Origin: Croceicoccus mobilis | GTDB lineage: Bacteria; Pseudomonadota; Alphaproteobacteria; Sphingomonadales; Sphingomonadaceae | DNA: 64,000 nt | NCBI RefSeq assembly: GCF_001661965.1 | Contig: NZ_LYWZ01000023.1 | Span: forward strand, 186,001 to 250,000 | Direction: 5' to 3' | Part shown: piece by piece, positions 18,561 through 32,821 of the stretch | Layout: the number at the start of each line of letters is the position of its first letter | Position numbering within the stretch: the first letter of the stretch is position 1 | Position numbers and translations under genes: made by a program | Notes under the pieces: generated by a model | Databases searched by the model: none | Seen by the model: only the letters and a program-made list of their open reading frames with translations | Told to the model about the DNA's origin: nothing

Positions 18561-21080
18561 ATGAGTGAAGAGCGTTTCGATCCGTCCATAGCCGACGGCC
18601 GCTGGCAGCGTGCCTGGGACGAGGCCGGTGTCTTCCGCGCCGATTCCGCGTCGACAAAGCCCAAGAGCTATGTGCTCGAGATGTTTCCCTATCCTTCGGG
18701 ACGCATCCATATCGGCCATGTGCGCAATTACACGATGGGCGACGTGCTGGCGCGCTTCAAGGCGATGACCGGGCACGAAGTGCTGCACCCGATGGGCTGG
18801 GACGCATTCGGCATGCCAGCCGAAAACGCCGCCATGGAAAAGGGCGTGCACCCCGGCGGCTGGACCCGCGACAATATCGCCAACATGAAGGCGCAGTTGC
18901 AGCGCCTCGGCTTTGCGCTGGACTGGAGCCGCGAATTCGCGACCTGCGATCCCGAATATTACGGGCAGGAACAGGCGCTTTTCCTGAAGCTTTACGAAAA
19001 CGGTCTGGTCTATCGCAAGGAATCGGCGGTGAACTGGGACCCGGTCGACATGACCGTGCTGGCCAATGAACAGGTCATCGACGGGCGCGGCTGGCGTTCG
19101 GGCGCTTTGGTCGAGAAGCGCAAATTGTCGCAGTGGTTCCTCAAGATCACCGACTTCGCCGACGAGTTGCTCGAGGGTCTGGAGAGCCTCGACAAATGGC
19201 CCGACAAGGTGAAGCTGATGCAGGAAAACTGGATCGGCAAGAGCCGGGGCATGGAGTTCGCCTTCACCCTGTCGGATGGCGAAACCGTGCCGGTCTATTC
19301 GACGCGCCCCGACACGATCTTTGGTGCAAGCTTCGTCGCCGTCGCAGCCGACCATCCGGTCGCGCAAGGCGTGGCCGAAGGTAATGCCGAGGTTCAGGCC
19401 TTTATCGAGAAGTGCCGCGCTGGCGGCACCACCGCGGCAGAGCTGGAAACGGCGGAAAAGCTGGGTTACGACACCGGTCTGACTGCAAAGCATCCCTTCA
19501 CCGGCGCGGAGCTGCCGGTCTTCATCGCGAATTTCGTGCTGATGGATTACGGCACCGGTGCCGTCATGGGCGTACCGGGGCATGACCAGCGCGACTTCGA
19601 ATTCGCGACCAAATATAACCTGCCGATCACCCGCGTTGTAGCCGCGAGCGCCGATGATGCCGACAAGCCCTTTGCAGGCGAAGCCGAGGCTGGCGACGGC
19701 ATCCTCGTCAATTCCGACTTCCTCAACGGCATGTCGGTCGAGGATGCCAAGCGCGAGATCATTGCCCGCGCAGAAGCTGGCGGCTGGGGTTCGGGCAAGG
19801 TGCAGTACCGCCTGCGCGACTGGGGCGTTTCGCGCCAGCGTTACTGGGGCACGCCCATCCCGTTCATCCATTGCGACAGCTGCGGCGTGGTGCCGGTGCC
19901 TGCCGACCAGCTGCCGGTTAAGCTGCCCGAGGACGTCGATTTCAAGACACCGGGCAACCCGCTCGACCGCCACCCGACGTGGAAGCACACCAGCTGCCCC
20001 AAATGCGGCGCGGATGCGCGGCGTGAGACCGATACGCTCGACACTTTCGTCGATTCCTCGTGGTATTATATCCGCTTTGCCAGCCAGCCGGACGACAAGC
20101 CGTTCGACGCGGCAGAGGTCGCAGCATGGATGCCGGTGGGCCAGTATATCGGCGGGATCGAGCATGCGATCCTGCATCTGCTCTATGCCCGTTTCTGGAC
20201 CCGCGCCCTTGCCCATTGCGGCATGATCGATGTGAAGGAGCCGTTCGCGCAGCTCTTCACGCAGGGCATGGTCACGCATGAGACCTATAGCCGCGAAGTC
20301 GGCGGTCGCACGGTCTATTACGCCCCCACCGAAGTGAAACGCAGCGCCGACGGTGCCGTGCTGGTCGATGGCGGCGATGCGGTCGACGTTGGCCGCGTGA
20401 TCAAGATGTCCAAGTCGAAGAAGAACGTCGTCGACCCGGATGAGATCATTGCGCAATATGGCGCGGACGCAGTGCGCTGGTTCATGTTGTCCGACAGCCC
20501 GCCCGAACGCGACCTGCCGTGGAGCGAGGCCGGGATCGAGGGCTGCGGCCGTTTCGTGCAGCGCCTGTGGCGTCTGTTCGGCCAGTATGACGCCGCTGCC
20601 ACCGGTGATGACAAGGCCGTGGCAAGGAAGCAGCACCAGACCGTTGCCGCCGTGGCCGAAGACATCGAGGCACTGTCCTTCAACAAGGCCGTCGCCCGCA
20701 TCTATGAATTGACCGGCACGGTCGAAAAGGCCGCGCCCAGTGCCAGCCGCAGCGACGCAATTGCCGCGCTGATGAAGCTGGTATCGCCGATGATGCCGCA
20801 TCTGGCCGAGGAAGCATGGGTAAGCGCCGGTTTCGACGGGCTGGTGGCAGAGGCTGCGTGGCCCGAAGTCGATCCCGCCCTGCTGGTGGATGATGAAGTC
20901 ACCGTCGCGGTCCAGGTAAAGGGCAAGCTGCGCGACACGCTGACCGTACCCAAGGGCATGCCCAAGGACGAGCTGGAGGCGCTTGCGCTCGCCAGCGAGA
21001 AGGTGCAGCGTAACATCGAAGGGCAGACGATCCGCAAGGTCATCGTGGTGCCCGATCGTCTCGTCAACGTGGTCGTCTGA
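18561..21080 (+). CDS. leuS: Leucyl-tRNA synthetase
   Basis: Class Ia synthetase of 839 residues charging tRNA-Leu. The HIGH signature is in [15 protein letters not shown] and KMSKS in [14 protein letters not shown]. The CP1 editing domain (about 220-400, including [17 protein letters not shown] and [13 protein letters not shown]) and the C-terminal anticodon-binding region are complete. Its TGA shares one base with the lptE start. Confidence 0.98.
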   Translation: MSEERFDPSIADGRWQRAWDEAGVFRADSASTKPKSYVLEMFPYPSGRIHIGHVRNYTMGDVLARFKAMTGHEVLHPMGWDAFGMPAENAAMEKGVHPGGWTRDNIANMKAQLQRLGFALDWSREFATCDPEYYGQEQALFLKLYENGLVYRKESAVNWDPVDMTVLANEQVIDGRGWRSGALVEKRKLSQWFLKITDFADELLEGLESLDKWPDKVKLMQENWIGKSRGMEFAFTLSDGETVPVYSTRPDTIFGASFVAVAADHPVAQGVAEGNAEVQAFIEKCRAGGTTAAELETAEKLGYDTGLTAKHPFTGAELPVFIANFVLMDYGTGAVMGVPGHDQRDFEFATKYNLPITRVVAASADDADKPFAGEAEAGDGILVNSDFLNGMSVEDAKREIIARAEAGGWGSGKVQYRLRDWGVSRQRYWGTPIPFIHCDSCGVVPVPADQLPVKLPEDVDFKTPGNPLDRHPTWKHTSCPKCGADARRETDTLDTFVDSSWYYIRFASQPDDKPFDAAEVAAWMPVGQYIGGIEHAILHLLYARFWTRALAHCGMIDVKEPFAQLFTQGMVTHETYSREVGGRTVYYAPTEVKRSADGAVLVDGGDAVDVGRVIKMSKSKKNVVDPDEIIAQYGADAVRWFMLSDSPPERDLPWSEAGIEGCGRFVQRLWRLFGQYDAAATGDDKAVARKQHQTVAAVAEDIEALSFNKAVARIYELTGTVEKAAPSASRSDAIAALMKLVSPMMPHLAEEAWVSAGFDGLVAEAAWPEVDPALLVDDEVTVAVQVKGKLRDTLTVPKGMPKDELEALALASEKVQRNIEGQTIRKVIVVPDRLVNVVV

Positions 21081-21583
21081 TGCGCTTTTCCGCCCTGCTG
21101 CCTGCCCTGCTGATCGGCGTAGCCGCGCCGATGCTGGGCGCCTGCGCGTTGAAGCCGGTTTATGCCGGCGGCGCATCGGGCGCGGTGGCGCAGGGGCTGG
21201 CCGCGGTCGAGGTATCAGCCATCCCCGGCAAGAACGGCTGGCTGATGCGCGATGCGCTGCAGCAGCGGATGGGGCTGGCAGGTGCGGCAACGTCGCGCTA
21301 TCGCCTCGACGTGGTGCTGGACGATCAGCTCAAAGGCCTTGGCCTGCTGGGTGACGATACCATCGGGCGCGAACGCCGCACCTTGCGGGCGCGATATCGG
21401 CTGGTTGATCTGGATAGCGGCGAAACCCTGCTGGATGCGACCGCGGGTTCGGATGCGGGCATTGACGTGGTGTCCAGCGAATATGCGACCATCGCGGCAG
21501 AGCAGGCGGCGCTGGAAAACCTGACCGTCGATGTCGCGGACAAGATCGTCACCAGCCTTTCGATGACCCTGCGCCAGCGCTAG
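21080..21583 (+). CDS. lptE: LPS-assembly lipoprotein
   Basis: Outer-membrane lipoprotein that plugs and helps assemble the LptD translocon. It has 167 residues with a signal peptide and lipobox (LGAC at about 21), then the short alpha/beta fold (YRLDVVLDDQLKGLGLLGDDTIGRERRTLRARYRLVD) typical of alphaproteobacterial LptE after leuS. Translation is coupled to leuS by a TGATG overlap, and holA starts 10 bp later, the conserved leuS-lptE-holA order. Confidence 0.9.
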   Translation: MRFSALLPALLIGVAAPMLGACALKPVYAGGASGAVAQGLAAVEVSAIPGKNGWLMRDALQQRMGLAGAATSRYRLDVVLDDQLKGLGLLGDDTIGRERRTLRARYRLVDLDSGETLLDATAGSDAGIDVVSSEYATIAAEQAALENLTVDVADKIVTSLSMTLRQR

Positions 21584-21593
21584 GCTGCCGTAG

Positions 21594-22628
21594 ATGAAGA
21601 TCACCAATTCCAAGTTCGCGCAGACCGCTCCGCGCGCGGCGCAGAGCGTGAAGATCTTCTTTTTCTGCGGCCCTGACGAGGCAGGCGCCCATGGCGCTGC
21701 CGCGAAGATCATCGAAATGCTGCCCGACGCGGGCGAAAAGGTCGAGATCGAGGGATCGGAGCTGAAGCGCGATCCTGTCCGCCTGTCCGATGAAACCCGC
21801 TCGACCTCTCTATTCGGCGACAAGCGCCACATCGTCGTACGCGCCAATGGCGAGGAAGCGCATGACGCGCTGAAAATCCTGACCGACGCGCCCGAAGCGG
21901 AGATTGCCGAAGGCTGGCCGGTGCTGATCATCGCGACCAGCGCGACCGACAAATCCCGCACCTCCAAGCTCTTGGAAAAGCGCGACGATGCGCTGGTGGT
22001 GATGTTCTACGCGCCCGACCTGCGCTCGGTCACTGGCGAAGTGCGGCGGCTGGCCGATGCGGCGGGGCTGCGCATGGGGGCGGAACTGGCGCAAAGGATC
22101 GCGGCATCGGTGGCGCTGGATACGCGCATGGCCGCGTCGGAGGTGCAGAAACTCGCGCTTTATCTCGATGCCGACAGCCATGCCCCTCGCAGCGTTTCGG
22201 CAGAGGATCTCGACGCGATCGCGGCGGAGACCGAGGACGATTCGATGCAGGCGCTGGTCGATGCGGTCCTATCGGGCGATGCCGTGAAACTGCCGCATGA
22301 ACTGGCGCGCTTTCGCCAGCAAAACATGAACCCGGTCGGCACCGTCCTCGCCATGGAGCGGCGCGTGGCACAATTGGCGCAGATCGCGGCGCGCATCACG
22401 CCGGGTGAGGATATCGGCAATGCGGTCAGCAACGATCCGCGAATCTTCTTCCGCGACCGGCCCGCCATCGCGCGGCAATTGTCGCAGTGGCATGGCCCTC
22501 GCCTTGCCCGCCTGGCCGAGAAACTGATGAACCTGCACCGCGCGCTGCTGGCCGACAGCCAGGCCGCGCCGCTGTTGTTCGCGGCAGGCTGCACGGAAAT
22601 CGCCCGCGCCGCTGCGGCGCGGCGCTGA
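21594..22628 (+). CDS. holA: DNA polymerase III delta subunit
   Basis: Clamp-loader subunit that opens the sliding clamp. The 344-residue protein has the HolA architecture: a degenerate AAA+ module beginning KIFFFCGPDEAGAHG, then a conserved helical region (LALYLDADSHAPRSVSAEDLDAIAAE) and a C-terminal collar domain. It follows lptE by 10 bp and ends 4 bp from the convergent lptA stop. Confidence 0.92.
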   Translation: MKITNSKFAQTAPRAAQSVKIFFFCGPDEAGAHGAAAKIIEMLPDAGEKVEIEGSELKRDPVRLSDETRSTSLFGDKRHIVVRANGEEAHDALKILTDAPEAEIAEGWPVLIIATSATDKSRTSKLLEKRDDALVVMFYAPDLRSVTGEVRRLADAAGLRMGAELAQRIAASVALDTRMAASEVQKLALYLDADSHAPRSVSAEDLDAIAAETEDDSMQALVDAVLSGDAVKLPHELARFRQQNMNPVGTVLAMERRVAQLAQIAARITPGEDIGNAVSNDPRIFFRDRPAIARQLSQWHGPRLARLAEKLMNLHRALLADSQAAPLLFAAGCTEIARAAAARR

Positions 22629-22632
22629 CCCC

Positions 22633-23205
22633 TTACTCGCTCGGTACCGAGAAGCTGCCCGATACGCGGCCGCGGTTGTCGGTCGTGGTGCCATCACCGC
22701 CGGTCGCTGCCGAACTGCCCGCGCTCTGCCCGTCGACGCTGGACACGCCGGTCTTGAGGTCGATGATCAGCCGCCCGCCATTCAGCGTGTCGGTCCCGCG
22801 CTTGAGCGCGACATCGCCAACCAGCGTGATGATGCGGCGGTTGAAGTCATATACGCCGACATTGCCGCGCGCGCTTTCATTGCCGCGCGTGACGCGCACG
22901 CCGCCGGTCGCGGTAATGCGCTGGATCCGCAAGGCATCGGTGTTGGTGTAATTGACCACGGTGCGGCCAGCGGCCAGCCGCAGATCGCCCTGGTTCACCA
23001 CCACGTTCCCTGACAGTACCACCCGGTCGGCGCGGTCCTGCAGCTCGATCCGGTCAGCCGCGTAATCGACCGGCTGGTTGGAATTAAAGCCTGCGATGGT
23101 CTGCGCCGAAATGCTCTGCGTGCCCAGCAATGCCGCCGCGCCAAGGGCGAGGCCGATCGCGCTGCGCGTCGCAATGGTGCGGATGGAGAAAGAAGTGTCG
23201 GTCAT
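22633..23205 (-). CDS. lptA: LPS transport periplasmic protein
   Basis: Periplasmic bridge protein carrying LPS between LptC and LptD. It has 190 residues with a signal peptide ending SISAQ at about 35, then the OstA/LptA beta-jellyroll repeat (PVDYAADRIELQDRADRVVLSGNVVVNQGDLRLAAGR... LKRGTDTLNGGRLIIDLKTG). A Ser/Gly/Thr-rich tail follows. It starts 13 bp after the lptC stop; lptB is at 12434. Confidence 0.92.
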   Translation of the reverse strand: MTDTSFSIRTIATRSAIGLALGAAALLGTQSISAQTIAGFNSNQPVDYAADRIELQDRADRVVLSGNVVVNQGDLRLAAGRTVVNYTNTDALRIQRITATGGVRVTRGNESARGNVGVYDFNRRIITLVGDVALKRGTDTLNGGRLIIDLKTGVSSVDGQSAGSSAATGGDGTTTDNRGRVSGSFSVPSE

Positions 23206-23218
23206 GGCATCCTTCGTA

Positions 23219-23863
23219 TCAGGGCGTCTTCAGAGCCCCCGGCTCCATGCGCAGGCGCGCATCGCCGATAAGCGAAACCGTGCGCTCCTGCAAATCGGCC
23301 TCCAGACGGTCAGCGCTGAACGTGCCTGAAGGGATGCGCCCTTCGACGCGGCCTTCGCCCACCAGCTTGCGTTCGTCCAGCAGCACGGAAACATTGCGCG
23401 CGATCATGCGATAGCCGTCGGCGGCGGTGAAATTGACCGCACCGGGGAAATCCACCGTGTCCTGTGAATAATCGTAAGTGCCTTCCTGCGCGGTCAGCAC
23501 CGCGGGGCCCTCTGCCAGCAATATGCGCGCGGTCAGGTCGTTCATCTCGACCTTCTCCACCTCGCTCGACCGCTGGATGGCGCTGCCCGCCTGCACCGAG
23601 AACGGGCGCCCCTCGTCATCGGCGCCGCGATACATCGCATTGTCGACCGTCATGCGGTTTTCAGTGAGATCGACCTCGTTCCGGTCGAGCAGGAAGCTCA
23701 CCTCTCCGCCGGTCGAAAGCGGTGCAAGGATCATCAGCGCCACAAGCACCCCGATGCCGATCGGCAGCGCGATCAGCAACACGTGGATCAGCCGGTCATG
23801 CGTACCACCGGGCGTCGCCTGCTCGCGGCGCTTGTGTCTGACGATGGTGGCTTCGACGCTCAT
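23219..23863 (-). CDS. lptC: LPS export system protein LptC
   Basis: Bitopic inner-membrane protein linking LptB2FG to LptA. The 214 residues have one membrane helix near 26-48 (LIHVLLIALPIGIGVLVALMILAPL) and a periplasmic beta-jellyroll (VDLTENRMTVDNAMYRGADDEGRPFSVQAGSA) typical of LptC. It lies between rnd and lptA on the minus strand and is probably co-transcribed with both. Confidence 0.9.
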   Translation of the reverse strand: MSVEATIVRHKRREQATPGGTHDRLIHVLLIALPIGIGVLVALMILAPLSTGGEVSFLLDRNEVDLTENRMTVDNAMYRGADDEGRPFSVQAGSAIQRSSEVEKVEMNDLTARILLAEGPAVLTAQEGTYDYSQDTVDFPGAVNFTAADGYRMIARNVSVLLDERKLVGEGRVEGRIPSGTFSADRLEADLQERTVSLIGDARLRMEPGALKTP

Positions 23864-23888
23864 GATGGTTGACTAACGGCCCGAAGCT

Positions 23889-24509
23889 TTACGCCTCGTG
23901 GCTGAAAATATCCTTGTCGTCCCAGCCCTCGATATCGAGCAAGGCGCGGGTGGGAAGGAAATCGAAGCATGCCTGGGCAATCCCGGTGCGATGTTCGCGT
24001 TCCAGCCGCCCCCGGAAAACCTCGACCATGGCGTGCAGGTAACGCACGTCGCTCGCCGCATATTCGCGCTGCGGATCGGTCAGTTCGGGCGCGCCCCAGT
24101 CGCTGGATTGCTGCTGCTTGGAAATGTCCTTGCCCAGCAATTCGGAGACGAGGTTCTTCAATCCATGCCGGTCGGTATAGGTACGCGTCAGCTTCGATGC
24201 GATCTTAGTGCAGAAGACAGGCGCTGCCATCACGCCCAGGTAATACTGGATCGCAGCCAGGTCGAAGCGGGCGAAATGATAATATTTCTCACGCGTCGGA
24301 TCGGCCAGCACGGCGCACAGGTTCGGCGCGTCATATTCGCTTTCGGGGCCAAAGCGGACGAGATGCTCGTCCCCCTGCCCGTCACTGATCTGGACGACGC
24401 AAAGCCGGTCGCGGCGCGTGATCAGCCCCATGGTTTCGGTGTCGACGGCAACGGGCCCGGGCGCGAGCACGCCTTCGGGCAGGTCTTCCTCGTGGAAATA
24501 GACAGTCAT
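23889..24509 (-). CDS. rnd: Short ribonuclease D-type 3'-5' exonuclease
   Basis: DEDDy exonuclease of 206 residues, much shorter than E. coli RNase D because it lacks HRDC domains, as is common in alphaproteobacteria. Catalytic motifs are AVDTETMGL (motif I), YHFARFDLAAI (motif II) and YAASDVRYL (motif III). Trims RNA 3' ends. AGGAG lies 8 bases before the ATG at 24509. The frame continues upstream, but this is the family start. First gene of the rnd-lptC-lptA set. Confidence 0.93.
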   Translation of the reverse strand: MTVYFHEEDLPEGVLAPGPVAVDTETMGLITRRDRLCVVQISDGQGDEHLVRFGPESEYDAPNLCAVLADPTREKYYHFARFDLAAIQYYLGVMAAPVFCTKIASKLTRTYTDRHGLKNLVSELLGKDISKQQQSSDWGAPELTDPQREYAASDVRYLHAMVEVFRGRLEREHRTGIAQACFDFLPTRALLDIEGWDDKDIFSHEA

Positions 24510-24629
24510 GCTTGGCTCCTTACGAGAAGGCGCGCGTTTGGGGAAGAGGCTGCGGTGCTGCCATGAGACCGTGGACAGCAGCATTTTTGCCGCTGGCAGC
24601 GGCAAGCCGCTGTCGCTAGCCCTTCGCCC

Positions 24630-25307
24630 ATGCATGATTCCATTCCCGCCAGCTGGTCCCCGGTGCTCTCTCCCGTTCTCGATTCCCCAGAGGCGCGCCA
24701 GCTTGGCGGCTGGATCCGCGCGCAGGAAGATGGAGGAGCCGAAGTCTATCCCCCGCGCGGCATGCGACTGGCGGCGCTGGAGCTGACCCCGCTGGATGAG
24801 GTGAAGGTCGTGATCCTGGGGCAGGACCCGTATCACGGTCCGGGGCAGGCGCACGGGCTGTCGTTTTCGGTGCCAGATGGGGTGAAGACCCCGCCTTCCC
24901 TGCGTAACATCTTTAAAGAGCTCTCCAGCGATCTGGGCGTATCGCCGCCGCCGCATGGCGATCTGTCGCGCTGGGCGCGGCAGGGGGTGCTGCTGCTCAA
25001 TAATTCGCTGACGGTCGAGGCGGGCAAGGCCGGTTCGCATGCGGGCAAGGGCTGGGACGCGATCACCGATGCCTGCGTCGCGGCCGTCGCCGCGCGGCCC
25101 GAACCCACCGTTTTCATCCTGTGGGGCACCCATGCGCAGGCAAAGGCGAAGCGCATTCCCGAACTATCGGGCCAAAGCCGCCATCTGATCATCGCCAGCC
25201 CGCATCCCAGCCCGCTGTCGGCCCATCGCGGCTTTTTCGGCTCGCGCCCTTTCAGCCAGACCAATGACTTTCTGAAGGCGCATGGCCGTAAGCCGATCGC
25301 ATGGTAG
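24630..25307 (+). CDS. ung: Uracil-DNA glycosylase
   Basis: Removes uracil from DNA to start base-excision repair. The 225-residue family 1 enzyme has the water-activating motif GQDPYHGPGQAHGLSFS, LLLNNSLTV and the minor-groove motif HPSPLSAHRGFFG. It overlaps the downstream acetyltransferase by 7 bp and is divergent from rnd. Confidence 0.97.
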   Translation: MHDSIPASWSPVLSPVLDSPEARQLGGWIRAQEDGGAEVYPPRGMRLAALELTPLDEVKVVILGQDPYHGPGQAHGLSFSVPDGVKTPPSLRNIFKELSSDLGVSPPPHGDLSRWARQGVLLLNNSLTVEAGKAGSHAGKGWDAITDACVAAVAARPEPTVFILWGTHAQAKAKRIPELSGQSRHLIIASPHPSPLSAHRGFFGSRPFSQTNDFLKAHGRKPIAW

Positions 25308-25813
25308 CGCGCGTCAAAGTCGCACCGGTCACGCTGGATGATGGCGATCTTGTCCGGCGCAATGCCGCGAACCGTAATTACCACGCGCCATGGTCCGCAC
25401 CTTTTGTCGATAGCGATGGGTTCGCCGCGTTTCATGCCGCGATGCAGGCACCGGAAAACTGCGCGCTGGTCGCGCGGCATAGTGCCGACGGGTCAGCCAT
25501 TGGCGTGATCAGTTTCACCCGGATCGCGCGCGGCAATTTCCTGTCGGCCTATTGCGGCTATTACGGTTACGCCGAAACCGCAGGACAGGGATTGATGCGT
25601 GAGGCGCTGGCTCTTGCGCTGGGTCATGCGTTCGGACCGCTGGCGCTGCACCGGGTTGAGGCGAATATCCAGCCCGGCAATATGCGCTCCATTCGTCTGG
25701 TCAGCTCCCTCGGCTTCAGGCGGGAGGGCTTCTCGCCCGCTTATCTGCGGATCGGCGGAGAATGGCGCGATCATGAACGCTGGGCTTTGTTGACGGGCGA
25801 ATTGCGGGGCTAA
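25301..25813 (+). CDS. GNAT-family N-acetyltransferase (RimJ/RimL-like)
   Basis: A 170-residue acetyltransferase resembling ribosomal-protein N-acetylases. Evidence is the central acetyl-CoA-binding region (GYYGYAETAGQGLMREALALALGHAF) and the following RVEANIQPGNMRSIRLVSSLGFRREGFSPAYLRI, a strong RimJ/RimL signature. The protein substrate cannot be told from sequence. Its ATG lies inside the last codons of ung, so expression is coupled. Confidence 0.85.
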   Translation: MVARVKVAPVTLDDGDLVRRNAANRNYHAPWSAPFVDSDGFAAFHAAMQAPENCALVARHSADGSAIGVISFTRIARGNFLSAYCGYYGYAETAGQGLMREALALALGHAFGPLALHRVEANIQPGNMRSIRLVSSLGFRREGFSPAYLRIGGEWRDHERWALLTGELRG

Positions 25814-25884
25814 AGCGCCTACCCCTTTCGAGGAAGGTGTTGCGCAGAAGGAGCCCCGCCTCGCCGCAGGCCGGGCCTGCCACT

Positions 25885-26457
25885 ATGTTGAGCGCGATGA
25901 AGAAAATGCCGGCCTTTGGAGAACCGAGGCTGGATGCGGATCTTGCGAGCATCATCGCCGCATCCGAAGCTGCGGGAAAGCCCAAGCGCGCGATCACGAC
26001 GCCCTATCAAAAGCGCGTGGTTGTCGTGGCTGCCGTGCTTGCCATCTGCGCGATCGGCCTGGCCGAATGGCTGTCGGAACCGGCCCCGGCAGAACCGCAA
26101 ATCGCGGCGCGTGAACCTTACATGCCTACCCCCTTGCCCGGAAACGCATCCCCGCTTGCGCTGCTGGAAGAGCCGCAGTCTGCCGAAGGCGCAGTGACCG
26201 CGACGTCCCCGCGGCAGGCACGGCCGGTACAAAAAATTGCACCGCGACCCAGCGCAAAGACAATCTGGTACGATCAGGAAACGGCAGCGGATGACGCCTT
26301 TGGCAAGGCTTCGGCACAACAGGCATCCGCAGGCCATGGGTCGCGCCCCAAGGCAACGACCGTGTTCTTCGACGATGACGGATCACCGCAGGCCCGCACA
26401 GGAAAGCAGGGCCAGACGGAAAAAGAGCCCGCCACTCTCGCCCTCGGGACGGAGTAG
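25885..26457 (+). CDS. Unknown single-pass membrane protein
   Basis: About 190 residues, not recognised. A basic segment PKRAITTPYQKR precedes one membrane helix (VVVVAAVLAICAIGLAEWL, about 46-64). The remainder is Pro/Ala/Glu-rich and likely disordered in the periplasm. Starts at 25885, 25897 and 25906 are all possible; none has a strong ribosome-binding site. It follows the acetyltransferase by about 70 bp and is convergent with gltD. Confidence 0.55.
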   Translation: MLSAMKKMPAFGEPRLDADLASIIAASEAAGKPKRAITTPYQKRVVVVAAVLAICAIGLAEWLSEPAPAEPQIAAREPYMPTPLPGNASPLALLEEPQSAEGAVTATSPRQARPVQKIAPRPSAKTIWYDQETAADDAFGKASAQQASAGHGSRPKATTVFFDDDGSPQARTGKQGQTEKEPATLALGTE

Positions 26458-26472
26458 CAGGCTCTCTTGTCG

Positions 26473-26502
26473 GCTGACCGAAACGCGGGCGTTCCGGTCA
26501 GC
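26473..26502. terminator. Hairpin between convergent genes
   Basis: GCTGACCG (26473-26480) pairs with CGGTCAGC (26495-26502), and inner AACG with CGTT, giving a 12-pair stem with one A/C mismatch. It lies between the stops of the unknown membrane protein and gltD. There is no T tract, so it may act as a weak terminator or RNA 3'-end stabiliser. Confidence 0.5.
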
Positions 26503-26516
26503 GATCCATCACCAGA

Positions 26517-27953
26517 TCAGCGCGGCAGTTCCGTCACGCCCATCAGCGCCTCATCCACTGCACGTGCGCACTGACGACCTTCGCGGATGGCCCAGACGAC
26601 CAGGCTCTGGCCCCGGCGCATGTCGCCACAGGCCCAGATCTTGTCTTCGCTGGTCTGGTACTTGATCGTGTCGGCCAGGACATTGCCGCGCGCGTCATAT
26701 TCGACGCCGGCCTGATCCAGCATACCGGTCTTGCGCGGGCCGACAAAACCCATGGCAAGCAGGATGAGATCGGCCTTGAGCGTGAATTCGCTGCCGGGCA
26801 CTTCCTTCATCTCGCGACCTTCCCACTCGAGGCGGACGCATTCGAGGCCGGTCACGCGGCCATTCTCGCTCACCACGCGCTTGGTCAGGATTGCCCAGTC
26901 GCGGTCCACGCCTTCTTCGTGACTGGAAGAAGTGCGCAGCTTCAGCGGCCAGTTGGGCCACGTCATCTGCTTGTCTTCCTTTTCCGGAGGCTTGGGCATG
27001 ATCTCGATCTGGGTCACGCTGGCCGCGCCCTGGCGGTTCGAGGTGCCGACGCAGTCGGAACCCGTGTCGCCGCCACCGATCACGATGACATGCTTGTCGG
27101 TCGCGGTGAGCGTGCCGCGCGGAGCGGCGCGCTCCTCGCTATCGCCTGCATTGCGCTTGTTCTGCTGGGTCAGGAATTCCATGGCGAGGCGGACACCCGA
27201 CAGTTCCGAACCCGGAATGCCCAGCGTACGCGCATCTTCCGCGCCGCCCGACAATACCACCGCGTCGAAGTTTTCCTTCAGCGTCTTCATCGAGATGTCG
27301 ACACCGACCTCGGTGCTGGTACGCAGGGAAACGCCCTCTGCCTCCATCTGCGCCGCGCGGCGGTTGATGAGGTGCTTTTCCATCTTGAAGTCGGGGATGC
27401 CATAGCGAAGCAATCCGCCGATGCGGTCGTTCTTTTCGAAAAGCGTGACCGAGTGGCCGGCACGCGCCAGCTGCTGCGCGCAGGCCATACCCGCCGGGCC
27501 CGACCCGACGACCGCGATCATCTTGCCGGTCTTCTTTTCAGGCGGCTGAGGAACGATCCAGCCTTCCTTCCACCCCTTGTCGACGATCGCGCATTCGATC
27601 GACTTGATGGTGACCGGCTGGTCCACGATGTTCAAAGTGCAGCTCGCCTCGCAAGGAGCGGGGCAGACGCGGCCCGTGAACTCGGGGAAATTATTGGTGG
27701 AGTGCAGGTTGACCAGCGCCTCCTTCCAGTTCCCCTCGTAAACAAGGTGGTTCCAGTCCGGGATGATGTTGTTCACCGGACAGCCGTTGTGACAATAGGG
27801 GATGCCGCAGTTCATGCAGCGGCTCGCCTGCCCCTGCAGCGCCTGCGGATCGTGAGGGATCACGAATTCCTTGTAGTGCTGCAGACGCTCGGTCGGAGCT
27901 TCGTAAGTGCGATCCTGGCGGTCGAGTTCCAGGAAGCCGGTTTCCTTGCCCAT
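26517..27953 (-). CDS. gltD: Glutamate synthase (NADPH) small subunit
   Basis: Flavoprotein subunit passing NADPH electrons to GltB. The 478 residues show N-terminal Fe-S cysteine motifs ([29 protein letters not shown]), the FAD dinucleotide fold [19 protein letters not shown] and the NADPH fold [29 protein letters not shown] ribosome-binding site precedes the ATG. It lies 11 bp downstream of gltB, forming the gltBD operon for ammonium assimilation with glutamine synthetase. Confidence 0.97.
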   Translation of the reverse strand: MGKETGFLELDRQDRTYEAPTERLQHYKEFVIPHDPQALQGQASRCMNCGIPYCHNGCPVNNIIPDWNHLVYEGNWKEALVNLHSTNNFPEFTGRVCPAPCEASCTLNIVDQPVTIKSIECAIVDKGWKEGWIVPQPPEKKTGKMIAVVGSGPAGMACAQQLARAGHSVTLFEKNDRIGGLLRYGIPDFKMEKHLINRRAAQMEAEGVSLRTSTEVGVDISMKTLKENFDAVVLSGGAEDARTLGIPGSELSGVRLAMEFLTQQNKRNAGDSEERAAPRGTLTATDKHVIVIGGGDTGSDCVGTSNRQGAASVTQIEIMPKPPEKEDKQMTWPNWPLKLRTSSSHEEGVDRDWAILTKRVVSENGRVTGLECVRLEWEGREMKEVPGSEFTLKADLILLAMGFVGPRKTGMLDQAGVEYDARGNVLADTIKYQTSEDKIWACGDMRRGQSLVVWAIREGRQCARAVDEALMGVTELPR

Positions 27954-27964
27954 GTGTGCCTCCC

Positions 27965-32623
<4,659 letters not shown>

Positions 32624-32821
32624 CTATCCTGTCGGGGCCCGGGCACCATTACCCGGAATATACGCGCGAATCATCCCGCCGGGTTGGCGTGGATATTGCG
32701 CTCCGAACCCCCATGACGACACGAAGTGATTTTTGCAACTGCACTCTGGGCAATCAAAGCAAAACAGGGGGCGGCCACCCCATGGCGACCACCCCCCGCG
32801 CGACGAACTGTTTTCCTTTTA

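Noticed and set aside
17976-21290. 1104-residue open frame on the - strand opposite leuS
   Set aside because: Antisense to a complete leucyl-tRNA synthetase; composition is that of a reversed high-GC gene.
32750-32800. GGTGG(T/C)CGCC-rich segment as a terminator for the acidic membrane protein
   Set aside because: On inspection the two arms are direct rather than inverted repeats, so no stable stem forms.
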